Assembly: GCA_900299415.1 (NCBI GenBank)
Contig: OMJT01000050.1
Coordinates: 1 to 34,389 of the forward strand
Source of the DNA: Opitutales bacterium
GTDB lineage: Bacteria > Verrucomicrobiota > Verrucomicrobiia > Opitutales > Opitutaceae
Direction: 5' to 3'
Length of the DNA stretch: 34,389 nucleotides
The translations under genes and the position numbers were made by a program. Positions 15,117 through 22,638 of this stretch are shown here, piece after piece. Positions within the stretch are counted from its first letter, which is position 1. Every line of letters starts with the position of its first letter. The notes under the pieces are model-generated. The model had not been told where the DNA came from. It saw nothing but the letters and a program-made list of their open reading frames with translations, and did no database searches.

Positions 15117-15530
15117 CTACGATTTTTGCGATTTGCCGGCCCGGATGACCCAGAGCTCGGGCCGGGCTGACATGGTGACCAACTGGCCGAGGAGGCGCTC
15201 GTACCTTTGGTCGAGAGCGGAGGCGCGATCGGCCATGAGATATTGAAACCGTACGGACAACTCCAAGTGGGTCTGCGTTTCGGCCGCTTCGCCCTCGGCA
15301 TCGTTGAGTTTGGCCACGAAGGCCGGCCCATACCGACGTTTTCGCCAGGCTTCGGCAATGTTGGCCGCCACGGACCGTGCGGAGCGTCGTACCTGATCGG
15401 TCAGCGAGTATCTTTCGTTGGAGGGGAAATGGTTGCTCGCGACCTGCACTTCCACCGCGAGATCCATGGCCTGCTGCCAAACCCGGAGGTCCCGATGGCT
15501 GCGGAGCCGCTCGGAGGGACCACGAGCCAT
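15117..15530 (-). CDS. Four-helix-bundle protein (S23/IVP family)
   Basis: About 137 residues from ATG 15530, preceded by a GGGGAAAG purine run at suitable distance; ATG 15572 and GTG 15590 are alternative starts. The sequence HRDLRVWQQAMDLAVEV, then SLTDQVRRSARSVAANIAEA and FVAKLNDAEGEAAETQTHLE, is the TIGR02436/PF05635 four-helix bundle. This family is found in 23S rRNA intervening sequences and as free-standing genes; its function is unknown. Family length is usually 115-130 residues, so the short start fits. It is convergent with the RnfD-like gene and divergent from the ORF6N gene, in a stretch with lower GC than its surroundings. Confidence 0.86.
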   Translation of the reverse strand: MARGPSERLRSHRDLRVWQQAMDLAVEVQVASNHFPSNERYSLTDQVRRSARSVAANIAEAWRKRRYGPAFVAKLNDAEGEAAETQTHLELSVRFQYLMADRASALDQRYERLLGQLVTMSARPELWVIRAGKSQKS

Positions 15531-15675
15531 CGAACTTTCCCCGGCTTCGTCCGCTCGAACTCTGTTGGGCATAGAATGATTCACACCCACCAGAACGTAA
15601 GAACCGCCCCCAATCTTTCACCCAAAGTAAAAAATCTTTGCCGCCCTCACCCCCTCACCGAGTCCCCCGTTCCCG

Positions 15676-16170
15676 TTGCCGGCCTTTTTCATTCGCGGGC
15701 AGCGCGTCATCGTCGATGCCGACCTGGCCCATTTCTACGGGGTGGTTACCGGCGAACTCAATCGAGCCGTCCGACGAAACCGTGATCGGTTCCCACCAGA
15801 CTTTTCCTTTGTGCTTAGCAAAGAAGAGGTTAAAGACTTGAAATGCCAATCTGGCATTTCAAGTTTGAGCCATGGCGGACGACGAGGAATGCCCACAGTC
15901 TTCACGGAGCAGGGTGTCGCCATGGTCGCGACGGTGCTGCACAGCCCGCACGCCGCCAAGGTCTCGGTGGCCCTGATCCGCGCCTTCGTTCAGCTGCGCG
16001 AGCTGCTGTCCACCCACCGCGAGCTGGCCGCAAAGCTCGCCGAGCTGGAAAAGAAACTCGAGGGCCACGACGCGGCGATCGGCAATCTCTTCGAGGCGAT
16101 GCGCCAGCTGCTCGCGTTGCCCGAACCGGATCACGGGCGGAAGATCGGATTCAACCGGGAATCAAGCTAG
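15676..16170 (+). CDS. ORF6N-domain DNA-binding protein
   Basis: A 164-residue protein. The only in-frame start after the stop at 15628-15630 is TTG 15676. Residues 1-90 are an ORF6N domain: FFIRGQRVIVDADLAHFYGV, LNRAVRRNRDRFPPDFSFVL, GGRRGMPTVFTEQGVAMVAT. The C-terminal half is a helical coiled-coil (HRELAAKLAELEKKLEGHDA) ending in GRKIGFN, as in bacterial free-standing ORF6N proteins. The N-terminus lacks a few residues usually present before IRGQ, so it may be slightly truncated. ORF6N/KilA-N domains come from phage antirepressors, but no other phage gene is near. A perfect 13-bp inverted repeat lies inside the gene at 15836-15864. It is convergent with the hydroxylase gene, 6 bases apart. 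Confidence 0.83.
   Translation: MPAFFIRGQRVIVDADLAHFYGVVTGELNRAVRRNRDRFPPDFSFVLSKEEVKDLKCQSGISSLSHGGRRGMPTVFTEQGVAMVATVLHSPHAAKVSVALIRAFVQLRELLSTHRELAAKLAELEKKLEGHDAAIGNLFEAMRQLLALPEPDHGRKIGFNRESS
15836..15864. repeat. Perfect 13-bp inverted repeat inside the ORF6N gene
   Basis: ACTTGAAATGCCA (15836-15848) and TGGCATTTCAAGT (15852-15864) are exact reverse complements around ATC. It codes KDLKCQSGISS between the two conserved ORF6N blocks, where the family varies. It is AT-rich compared with the gene. It could form an mRNA or cruciform hairpin or be a binding site. Confidence 0.9.
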
Positions 16171-16176
16171 GCGTTG

Positions 16177-17022
16177 CTATTCCGGATCGACCTTTTTGTC
16201 AGCGCGCCGCAGCCACGCGAACGGCGCCCACATCTGGCCGAGGTAGCCGGTGGGCATGGGCTCGTGGATGCCAAAGTTCTCCGGCCAGCGGCCGCGGGGC
16301 ATGTAGTAGGTGCCGAAGAGGATGTCCCAAAAGGGGAAGAGGCCGGCGAAGTTCTTGTCCCAGGCCGCGCGGTCCTTCGAGTGGTGCCAGCGGTGGAAAA
16401 CCGGCGTGGCGATCACGGCGCGGAGCGGACCGAAGTCCCAGTTCACGTTCGCGTGCAGGAAAATCGCGTAGAGCGTGAAGACCGGCGCGGCGGTCAGCGT
16501 GACGGTCGGGTTGTAGCCGAGAAGCAGGATGGGCGTCGACTGCAGCAGCTTGTTGATCATCTCGTTCACCGGGTGGACGCGCAGGCTACCGAGCCAGTCG
16601 AGCTCCTCGGAGCTGTGATGCACGGCGTGGAACGGCCACCATTTCCCGCGGTGAAACAGCCGGTGCGTCCAGTAGCCGGCGAGGTCCGCGAGCAGGTAGA
16701 TCTGCACGGCCTGCAGCCAGACGGGCTGGCGCGCGAGCGGGCCGAAGCCCTGGTACTGGCCGAGACGCAGCACGTCGACCGTGGTGACCTTTGCCAGGAT
16801 CAGCAGGAGGAAGGGGATGACCGCCGCCACGCGCACGATGGGGCTCGTGATCAGCGCGGTCATGAACCAGTAGACGACGTCGGTGCGCCACCCTTTGCGC
16901 AGCACGGGCTGGGGGATGCCCCGCCCCTTGATCCGCCCGACGACGCGCTCGATCAGCAGGAAGAGCACCGACAGCACGAGCAGCGCCCCGAGGACGCCGA
17001 GGAAGGTGCGGTCTTTGTTCAT
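16177..17022 (-). CDS. Sterol desaturase/fatty acid hydroxylase family protein
   Basis: A 281-residue membrane protein from ATG 17022. It has the eight-histidine pattern of the di-iron hydroxylase superfamily: HRLFH (about 121-125), HAVHHS (about 133-138), a single His in FLHANVNWDFGP and HRWHHS (about 211-216). Four hydrophobic segments flank these boxes. The family oxidises C-H bonds of lipids (sterols, fatty acids, carotenoids, ether lipids) with O2 in the membrane; the substrate here is unknown. A large imperfect inverted repeat lies upstream. The SRPBCC, DUF1294 and cyclophilin genes on the same strand may be co-transcribed with it, but the 146-base gap makes this uncertain. Confidence 0.9.
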   Translation of the reverse strand: MNKDRTFLGVLGALLVLSVLFLLIERVVGRIKGRGIPQPVLRKGWRTDVVYWFMTALITSPIVRVAAVIPFLLLILAKVTTVDVLRLGQYQGFGPLARQPVWLQAVQIYLLADLAGYWTHRLFHRGKWWPFHAVHHSSEELDWLGSLRVHPVNEMINKLLQSTPILLLGYNPTVTLTAAPVFTLYAIFLHANVNWDFGPLRAVIATPVFHRWHHSKDRAAWDKNFAGLFPFWDILFGTYYMPRGRWPENFGIHEPMPTGYLGQMWAPFAWLRRADKKVDPE

Positions 17023-17082
17023 GGGGCCCCGGACGAAACCTGTCCCACCCTGGCGCCGTGGGCAATACCGCGGAGGGAGAGG

Positions 17083-17151
17083 GAGTGGGAGACAAGGCGA
17101 AGGGGAGATGGGGGAATGGATCAGGTCTCCCCTTCACCCCGTCTCCCACTC
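17083..17151. repeat. Long imperfect inverted repeat, purine/pyrimidine arms
   Basis: The arm 17083-17108 (starts GAGTGGGAGAC, ends GAAGGGGAGA) is the reverse complement of 17126-17151 at 23 of 26 positions, with a 17-base loop. It fills much of the 146-base gap between the SRPBCC and hydroxylase genes, both minus strand. The arms are almost pure purine and pyrimidine. It looks like a REP- or MITE-like intergenic element or a strong RNA hairpin upstream of the hydroxylase. Confidence 0.7.
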
Positions 17152-17168
17152 ACCCGCTCTCGCATCGC

Positions 17169-17612
17169 TCACCCGAGCCGCCGCCGCATCGTCTCCTGCC
17201 GGAACGCGAAGATCTTTTCCACGTCGCGCCGCACGAACAGGCGCTCGATCAGCGCGCCGCCGGGCACGGCATAGCGCACTTCGTCGCGGCACAGCGTGCC
17301 GCCGTCCTTCTCCACAAAGGTATGCGTGTGCTCCCAGAGGCGATAGGGGCCGCGGAGCTGGGTGTCGGCAAAGCGGACTGGCGGTTCCCAGAGCGTGATC
17401 TCAGTCCGCCAGCGGATCGGGAAACCATGCAGGCGAAGGCGGTAGTCGATGAGGGTGCCGGCCCGCATCGCGATCGGGGCGGGGGTGAGCACCTCAAATT
17501 TAAGCCAGGGCGGCGTGATGGCCTCGAGGTTCCGCGCCTCGGCGAAGAAGGCGAAGACCTCGGGGCGCGGCCGCGGCAGCCAGAGCTCGGCCTGGTAGGT
17601 GTGGACGGTCAT
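17169..17612 (-). CDS. SRPBCC-family ligand-binding protein
   Basis: A 147-residue protein from ATG 17612 (MTVHTYQAELWLPRPRPEVF). It has the START-like SRPBCC pattern: a beta strand and PEVFAFFAEARNLEAITPPW, then LIDYRLRLHGFPIRWRTEIT, FADTQLRGPYRLWEHTHTF and DEVRYAVPGGAL, ending in a long helix VEKIFAFRQETMRRRL. This subgroup often sits beside nucleotide-sugar epimerases or cyclase-like proteins and is thought to bind a hydrophobic ligand; no catalytic residue is known. The frame is open further upstream but overlaps the DUF1294 gene. Its start lies 8 bases after the DUF1294 stop, so the two are co-transcribed. Confidence 0.87.
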   Translation of the reverse strand: MTVHTYQAELWLPRPRPEVFAFFAEARNLEAITPPWLKFEVLTPAPIAMRAGTLIDYRLRLHGFPIRWRTEITLWEPPVRFADTQLRGPYRLWEHTHTFVEKDGGTLCRDEVRYAVPGGALIERLFVRRDVEKIFAFRQETMRRRLG

Positions 17613-17620
17613 GGATCGGG

Positions 17621-18052
17621 TCACCCGGCGAAGCCGCCGGTGATCATCAGCCGAATTCCCCGGCTTACGCGGCCGCCGCTCGCCAGATCGAGTGCCAGCA
17701 GCTCGTGGAACGCCACGATCAGCCAGAAAACCGCCTGGTAGGACAGCTTGGCGGTCTTGTGGCGCCAGGCCCGCTGGGCCAAGAACGCGCCAGGCCAGCC
17801 CCCCAGGAGTTCGATGGCATGGAGCCAAAATTCCGGGACGCGCCCGCCCCGGGACTGGGCCGCACGCTTGTCGAACCACTGAAGGAGCGCCCCCAGCAGG
17901 GAGCTCCCAACCGCCGCGCCCCCAATCCACGGCCGGACCGAAGGCGCGATCTGGACCAGCGCCAAAGCGGGCATCACCAGCAGCGCGCCCAACAGGAACC
18001 AGGCATTTCCCGTGACGCCCACCGCGGCGGGCCGTGCGGACCCTTCGCTCAC
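17621..18052 (-). CDS. DUF1294 membrane protein
   Basis: A 143-residue protein from GTG 18052, overlapping the cyclophilin stop (GTGA). It has about four membrane segments. The stretch AIELLGGWPGAFLAQRAWRHKTAKLSYQAVFW contains the DUF1294 signature (E-x-x-GGWPGAxxAQ, RHK, F/Y-Q). Many DUF1294 proteins carry an N-terminal cold-shock domain; this one does not. Function is unknown. It sits between a periplasmic-type prolyl isomerase gene and an SRPBCC gene in a tight minus-strand operon. Confidence 0.86.
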   Translation of the reverse strand: MSEGSARPAAVGVTGNAWFLLGALLVMPALALVQIAPSVRPWIGGAAVGSSLLGALLQWFDKRAAQSRGGRVPEFWLHAIELLGGWPGAFLAQRAWRHKTAKLSYQAVFWLIVAFHELLALDLASGGRVSRGIRLMITGGFAG

Positions 18053-18678
18053 TGCCGGATCGTGATTTTTTTAATCACGGGAGCGGTAAGCGGCTCGCTG
18101 GGGATGGGATCCGCCCCGCGGCGCACGGGCACCTCGGCGAGCGCATCAATCACCTCGATCCCCTTGGTCACCCGTCCGAAGATCGAGTAGGTCGCGGGCA
18201 AGGGGTAGTCCTTGTGCAGCACGAAGAACTGGCTGCCGTTCGTGTTCGGGCCGGAGTTGGCGAACGCCACGATGCCGCGCTTGTAGCCCATGCCTTTCGC
18301 GTAGAGCGGCGAATCCGCCTTGATCTCGTCGGGAAACGTCCCGCCCCAGGCGCTCTCGCCGCCGGAGCCGTTGCCGTTCGGGTCGCCGCCCTGGATCATG
18401 AAGCCCTTGATGATGCGGTGAAATGTGAGTCCGTTGTAGTAGCCGCGGGCCGCGAGGAGACGGAAATTCTCCGTGCCCTTCGGGGCGTCGGCCGACAGCA
18501 GCTCGAACTCAAACGTGCCCTTGTCGGTCTCGACGACCGCAAAGGTGGGGACCGCCGGCACCGCGACGGTGGCGGGCGCGTTGGATTTCGGTGCGCAGCC
18601 CGTGAGGCCAACCGCCAGCGCGCCCAAGACCACGGCAAGGCGAACGGGGGAAATCAGGGAAAAATCGGCGGGATGCAT
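18049..18678 (-). CDS. Peptidylprolyl isomerase, cyclophilin type, probable lipoprotein
   Basis: A 209-residue protein from ATG 18678. Residues about 10-28 form a lipoprotein signal ending in GLTGC, so Cys28 should be lipidated and the enzyme anchored outside the inner membrane. The cyclophilin domain from about 45 reads TFAVVETDKGTFEFELLSAD, then YNGLTFHRIIKGFMIQGGDP (catalytic Arg in FHR, plus FMIQGGD), GIVAFANSGPNTNGSQFFV and YSIFGRVTKG. It isomerises prolyl bonds of exported proteins. The sequence and length match bacterial cyclophilins with no missing key residue. It leads a three-gene operon with DUF1294 and SRPBCC. A 95-base spacer separates it from the divergent small gene. Confidence 0.93.
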   Translation of the reverse strand: MHPADFSLISPVRLAVVLGALAVGLTGCAPKSNAPATVAVPAVPTFAVVETDKGTFEFELLSADAPKGTENFRLLAARGYYNGLTFHRIIKGFMIQGGDPNGNGSGGESAWGGTFPDEIKADSPLYAKGMGYKRGIVAFANSGPNTNGSQFFVLHKDYPLPATYSIFGRVTKGIEVIDALAEVPVRRGADPIPSEPLTAPVIKKITIRQ

Positions 18679-18773
18679 GGCGCGAGTTCCTCGCGGGCGC
18701 CGGCCCGAGTCAACGCCGGGCCGCCAGTTGGTACTTCCTGCGGGCCGGGTTTCCCGCTACCCCTCACCAGTCC

Positions 18774-19025
18774 ATGACTCCGCCCGATCCCTTTCGCCGC
18801 ACGCTGGCCTGGCTTAGTGTCCATGCCCGTTTTCCCGCCAGCCGATTGCCGGCCAAGGCGGAGGCGTTGGTTTGCCTCGCCGCGCTGGCCGAGGCGGAGA
18901 ATGCCCCGGCACCGACGCGTTTCCTGGTTCAGTCGCGCGATGGCGCCCGCGACGCCGCGCTGCGCGCCCACAAGCACCGGCGGTCGTTCGCGCACGACGT
19001 GTGCGACAACCGCACCGCGGTCTGA
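18774..19025 (+). CDS. Small hypothetical protein
   Basis: An 83-residue frame from ATG 18774, MTPPDPFRRTLAWLSVHARF, followed by an Ala/Glu-rich helix (AKAEALVCLAALAEAENAPA) and a basic His/Arg-rich end. It is not antisense to a gene, has mostly G or C at third codon positions like its neighbours, and fills the gap between the cyclophilin start and the end of the broken EF-hand gene. I do not recognise a family. No clear ribosome site is visible. It may be a genuine short gene or a chance frame in high-GC DNA. Confidence 0.42.
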   Translation: MTPPDPFRRTLAWLSVHARFPASRLPAKAEALVCLAALAEAENAPAPTRFLVQSRDGARDAALRAHKHRRSFAHDVCDNRTAV

Positions 19026-19040
19026 GCGGGCGGACCGAGC

Positions 19041-21199
19041 TTATTTGGCGGCGTCCGGTGTGGGCTCGGCCTTGGCGGCCGGCCGGTTGGATTCCCAGAA
19101 ATAGTGGGCTTTCTTCGCGTCGTCGACATGCCGGAGTGCATCGCTCCGGATCCACCAGGCGGCGCCGGCGAGGAGGAGGAGCACCACGGTGGCGACCAAT
19201 AGCCGGCGCTTCTTCGCCGCTTCCTTGTCCTCGTACGGATCCTCGAGCGAGCGGTGCGAGACGGGCGGCAACACCGCCATGTCGGTCAGGGCGGTGCCAA
19301 AGGGGATGTTGATCTTCACGCGGCCGTTCACGGCCCAGCCGTTGCCTTCCAGGATGGGTCCCAGTGTGCGCTGGCGGAGCTTGAGCCAGGCGATGGCCAT
19401 CGAGGGCAGGGAGATCACCAGCATCACGCCAATGACCACGAGCGGGAGCTGCCAAATGGCGAGCTTGGCGAGGTTGGTGGCCACGGCGCCGAGGGCGCCA
19501 CCGATCGCGCCGACGGCGACGCCGAGGGTGGCCACCGTGCCGATGTCGATTTTCTTGGGTGCCACGGCGGGTCCGGCCTTGTCGACATTGGCGGTTTTCT
19601 AGGCGGCGGCGGCGCGTTTCGCCACCTGCTCCTCGATCATCCGGACGAACTTCGTGTACGGAGCCCAGAACGCCTGCCGGATCGAGATCGGGTTGTCGAC
19701 GATGCTGGTGATGATGGTGTCCCAGTCGCGGCCCTTGCGGTCGTAGAAGACGCCGTGCCGCCCGACGAAGAGGTAGTCGCTGTCGCCCTGCGTGAAGCAG
19801 GCGGCGATGGTCATCGGCGCGCAGCCCGGCCGGGTGCAGGTGCAGTAGGCGATGTAGGCCTTGCTCATCGCGGGTTGGGGCCGTCGACGCGGATGCATAG
19901 TTCGGTCGACCGGCTGTCGAGGTAGAGGGTGCCAGCCTGAAAGACGGCGAGTCGGTCGCGCGAGTAAAGGTCGGCAAAGTTGACGAAGTTGTGGAGCAGG
20001 GCGCGGAGGTCGCGGTGATAGCGCACAAGGCGCTCGACGTCGTTCACGGCTTTGAATTCCGGTTCGAGCGCCTGGTCGCGGGCGACGAGGGCGGCGAGCG
20101 CCGCTCGGCCGTTGCCGAGGAGAATCTGTTGCACGCGCTCCGCGCCCAGTTTTTCGACCTTGGCCCCGGCCTTGCCGGCGAGTCAGGTTTCGAACGGGGC
20201 GAGCTTGGCGTTGAGGGCGGTCCATTGCGCCTCCGTGAGGGTCGTGACGGTTGCACCCAGCAGCGGGGCGACGGCGTCCGCCTGCAGGCGGGCCAGCGCG
20301 CCGGCCCATGCCGGGTTCACACCCTCGGCTAGCGGGAGCGGCCGGCCGGCCTCGATCCGGGCGAGCGGGAAGCCGCTGACTTCGGCGGCGGTGATGGTCA
20401 TGTCCTTCGCGGCGATCGCGAGGTACTCGGTCTCGCTGCGGTTCAGGGCGGCCATGGCGCGCGCGTCGAAGGCCGCGAGCCGGGTGCGGGCGAAATAGTC
20501 ATCGACCTTGGCGCGCACGGCTTGGACGGCCGCACTGGCGGCGTTGGTGGCGGCGCCGAGCACGGCGATCTCGCTGTTCGTGCTCTTTGCGGTCCAGCCG
20601 GCGAACGCTTCCAATTCGGCGAAGAAGGTGTCCACCTGGGCTGCGGTTACGCCAATCGAGCCGGTGCGGTCAGGCGTGCCGCCGAGGCAGTCGACGATGT
20701 CTTTGATCAGCGCCTGCACCGCGGGGTCCTCGGTGGCCTCGGGGGGAATGACGCCGTCCCCGTTGAGCGGGCTGGCGGCGAAGATCTTTGCGGTGTCGGC
20801 GGCGCCGGCCACGTCGAGCGCGGAGGCATCCTTGCGGCCGAGGTTGGCGAGGATCTGCCGCGCGGAGGCGAGGAGGATCCGGCCCTCGGCGTTCGAATCA
20901 TTGATCGCCGCGAGCGGGAGTTCTTCGGCGCCCTGCAGCAGCACCGCGGGATCCTTCAGGTGGGCGGCGGCCCACGCCACGGCGGCGAGCAGCTCGGCCA
21001 CCCGGATGCGGCCGTCGTTGTCCGAATCGATCAAGGCGAGGGTTTTCTCGTCGAGCTCGAGACCTTTCACGGGGCAGCTCAGGGCCACCCAGAGCTTCTA
21101 GTCGAGCTCCTGCAGGGCGGTCAGGTCGGCCGCGGAACCGAGCACGACCTGGTCGAGCCCGCCGGTGCGGAAAAAATTCCAAGTATGGGTAGAGGCCAT
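19041..21199 (-). pseudogene. EF-hand-containing large membrane protein gene, broken by three stops and a frameshift
   Basis: From ATG 21199 the frame reads MASTHTWNFFRTGGLDQVVL and then stops at TAG 21100-21098, continuing at once with KLWVALSCPVKGLELDEKTL. The next stop is TGA 20185-20183 (APFET, stop, LAGKAGAKVEKLG). Near 19868 the coding frame moves by one base (GPNPR with TGA, against the other frame reading PAMSKAYIAYCTC). A TAG at 19601-19599 splits RAAAA from KTANVDKAGP. Coding quality is high on both sides of every break, and a single protein of about 719 residues is restored if Gln/Trp replace the stops and one base is added. Features include an EF-hand loop DSDNDGRIRVAE, a NPISIRQAFW block, and C-terminal membrane helices (LPLVVIGVMLVISLPSMAIAW and one further). 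I recall intact single-chain relatives in other bacteria; function is unknown. Confidence 0.82.
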
Positions 21200-21269
21200 G
21201 GGCGGGAAACGTTGCCCCGAGAATCCTGGACTCCGTCCCGGTGGCAATCCCAGAGGCGGCTCGGGCGGC

Positions 21270-22541
21270 TCAGCCCCGGCGGAGCGTGATCACGCACTCC
21301 AGGTGCCGGGTCTGCGGAAAGAGGTCAAAGGGTCGCACCGCGGTGAGGGCGTAGCCGGCGGCCGAGAACGCCTTCAGGTCGCGCATCTGTGTGGCCGGGT
21401 CGCAGGAGACGTACACGACCCGCGCCGGACCGAAGGCGAGTAGCTGCCGGAGGAAATCCTCGTCGCAACCCTTGCGCGGCGGATCGATGACCACGGCCGT
21501 CTCCGCTGGGGGGAAAGGCAGGCCCGCGAAGATCGCTGCCGCGTTGCCCGCGCGAAAGTCGGCATTGCCGATGCCGTTGGCGGCGGCGTTCTCCTTCGCG
21601 AAGCGGATGCTGCTTTCGCTGATCTCGATGCCGGCGACCTGCTCAAACGCCGGCGCGGCGCTGAGCGCTAACAGGCCGCTGCCACAGTAGGCGTCGACCA
21701 GGAAGCGGACACCGGCCGCCGCCGCCTGCTCGCGCACATAGGCGGTGAACGCCGGAAGGATGAATGGGTTGTTCTGGAAAAAGTCGCGGGCCAGGAAGCG
21801 CAGCCGGAGGTCGCCGACCTGCTCGTGGATGACCGCATCGTAGTCGGTGACGACGCCTTCTTCCGCGTGCCGCAGCAACAACGTGGCATCGCGCTTGTAC
21901 TCACCGGCGGCGAGCCGGGTCCGGGTCCGCGTGCGGACCTCGGTGAGCTTCGTGTTGATCTCCGGCGTGGCGATCGGGCAGGCGGGGACGTCCACGAGCT
22001 CGAATCGTGTGCCTTGGCGGAGGAAGCCGATGGGCGGCTCGGCCCCGGCTTCCCGCGGCGGCCGCGCGGAAAAATGCGGCGTGATCTTCGAGCGGTAGCC
22101 AAATTCGCGCGGCGACGGCACAACTGGCGCCACGGGGAACTCCAGGCCCGCGAGGTGGCGCAGCAGCTCGGCAACCTGACGCTGCTTCCACGCCCGCTGC
22201 TCGGAGTAGGCGAGGTGCTGGTACTGGCAGCCGCCGCAGCGTCCAAAGAGTCCGCAGCGCGGGGCGACCCGGTGCGGTGAGGGCGCGAGCACGGCGACCA
22301 GGTCCGCCTCCGAGAAATTCTTCTGGTTGCGGAAGACCCGCGCCCGGACCCTTTCTCCGGGGAGGGTGAAGGGGACCATCACGACCCAGCCGCCGGACTC
22401 GGTCGCTGGTTGGCCCGCCTCCTGGGATGGCGGCAGCACGATCCGGCCCAAGCCGGAACCGAGGTTGGTCAGCGTCGTGATCTCGAGTTCGATCTCCTCG
22501 TGGTAGGCGAACGGATGGTCGTTGAAGCGCTTCTTGGCCAC
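21270..22541 (-). CDS. 23S rRNA (uracil-5-)-methyltransferase, RlmD/TrmA family
   Basis: A 423-residue protein. GTG 22541 (VAKKRFNDHPFAYHEEIEL) is chosen; the frame is open further upstream but that part is not family-like and comes close to the divergent gene. Residues about 15-86 form a TRAM RNA-binding domain. Cys96, Cys102 and Cys105 (CGLFGRCGGCQYQH) with a later Cys in DVPACPI make the [4Fe-4S] site of RlmD-type enzymes. The C-terminal SAM domain has FLVDAYCGSGLLALSAA, VVIDPPRKGCDEDFL and the catalytic Cys about 380 in VYVSCDPATQ. It methylates a uracil at C5 in rRNA or tRNA using S-adenosylmethionine. The exact target base cannot be read from sequence. Confidence 0.92.
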   Translation of the reverse strand: MAKKRFNDHPFAYHEEIELEITTLTNLGSGLGRIVLPPSQEAGQPATESGGWVVMVPFTLPGERVRARVFRNQKNFSEADLVAVLAPSPHRVAPRCGLFGRCGGCQYQHLAYSEQRAWKQRQVAELLRHLAGLEFPVAPVVPSPREFGYRSKITPHFSARPPREAGAEPPIGFLRQGTRFELVDVPACPIATPEINTKLTEVRTRTRTRLAAGEYKRDATLLLRHAEEGVVTDYDAVIHEQVGDLRLRFLARDFFQNNPFILPAFTAYVREQAAAAGVRFLVDAYCGSGLLALSAAPAFEQVAGIEISESSIRFAKENAAANGIGNADFRAGNAAAIFAGLPFPPAETAVVIDPPRKGCDEDFLRQLLAFGPARVVYVSCDPATQMRDLKAFSAAGYALTAVRPFDLFPQTRHLECVITLRRG

Positions 22542-22638
22542 AGCGCCACAGAGCAGACAGAGAAATCCAGTCGGGCGAAGCAGAAATTTGGCTGCGATTC
22601 TCCGTGCCCTCGGGGTCTCGGTGGCTAAACCCGAGCCG

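Noticed and set aside
15676-16170. Prophage remnant suggested by the ORF6N domain
   Set aside because: No integrase, structural or lysis gene is near, and free-standing ORF6N genes are common in bacterial chromosomes.
19041-21088. Separate independent genes in the broken EF-hand region
   Set aside because: The pieces join into one protein with continuous sense across each stop, and the supposed starts (GTG at 21088 and 19565, for example) fall inside that protein.
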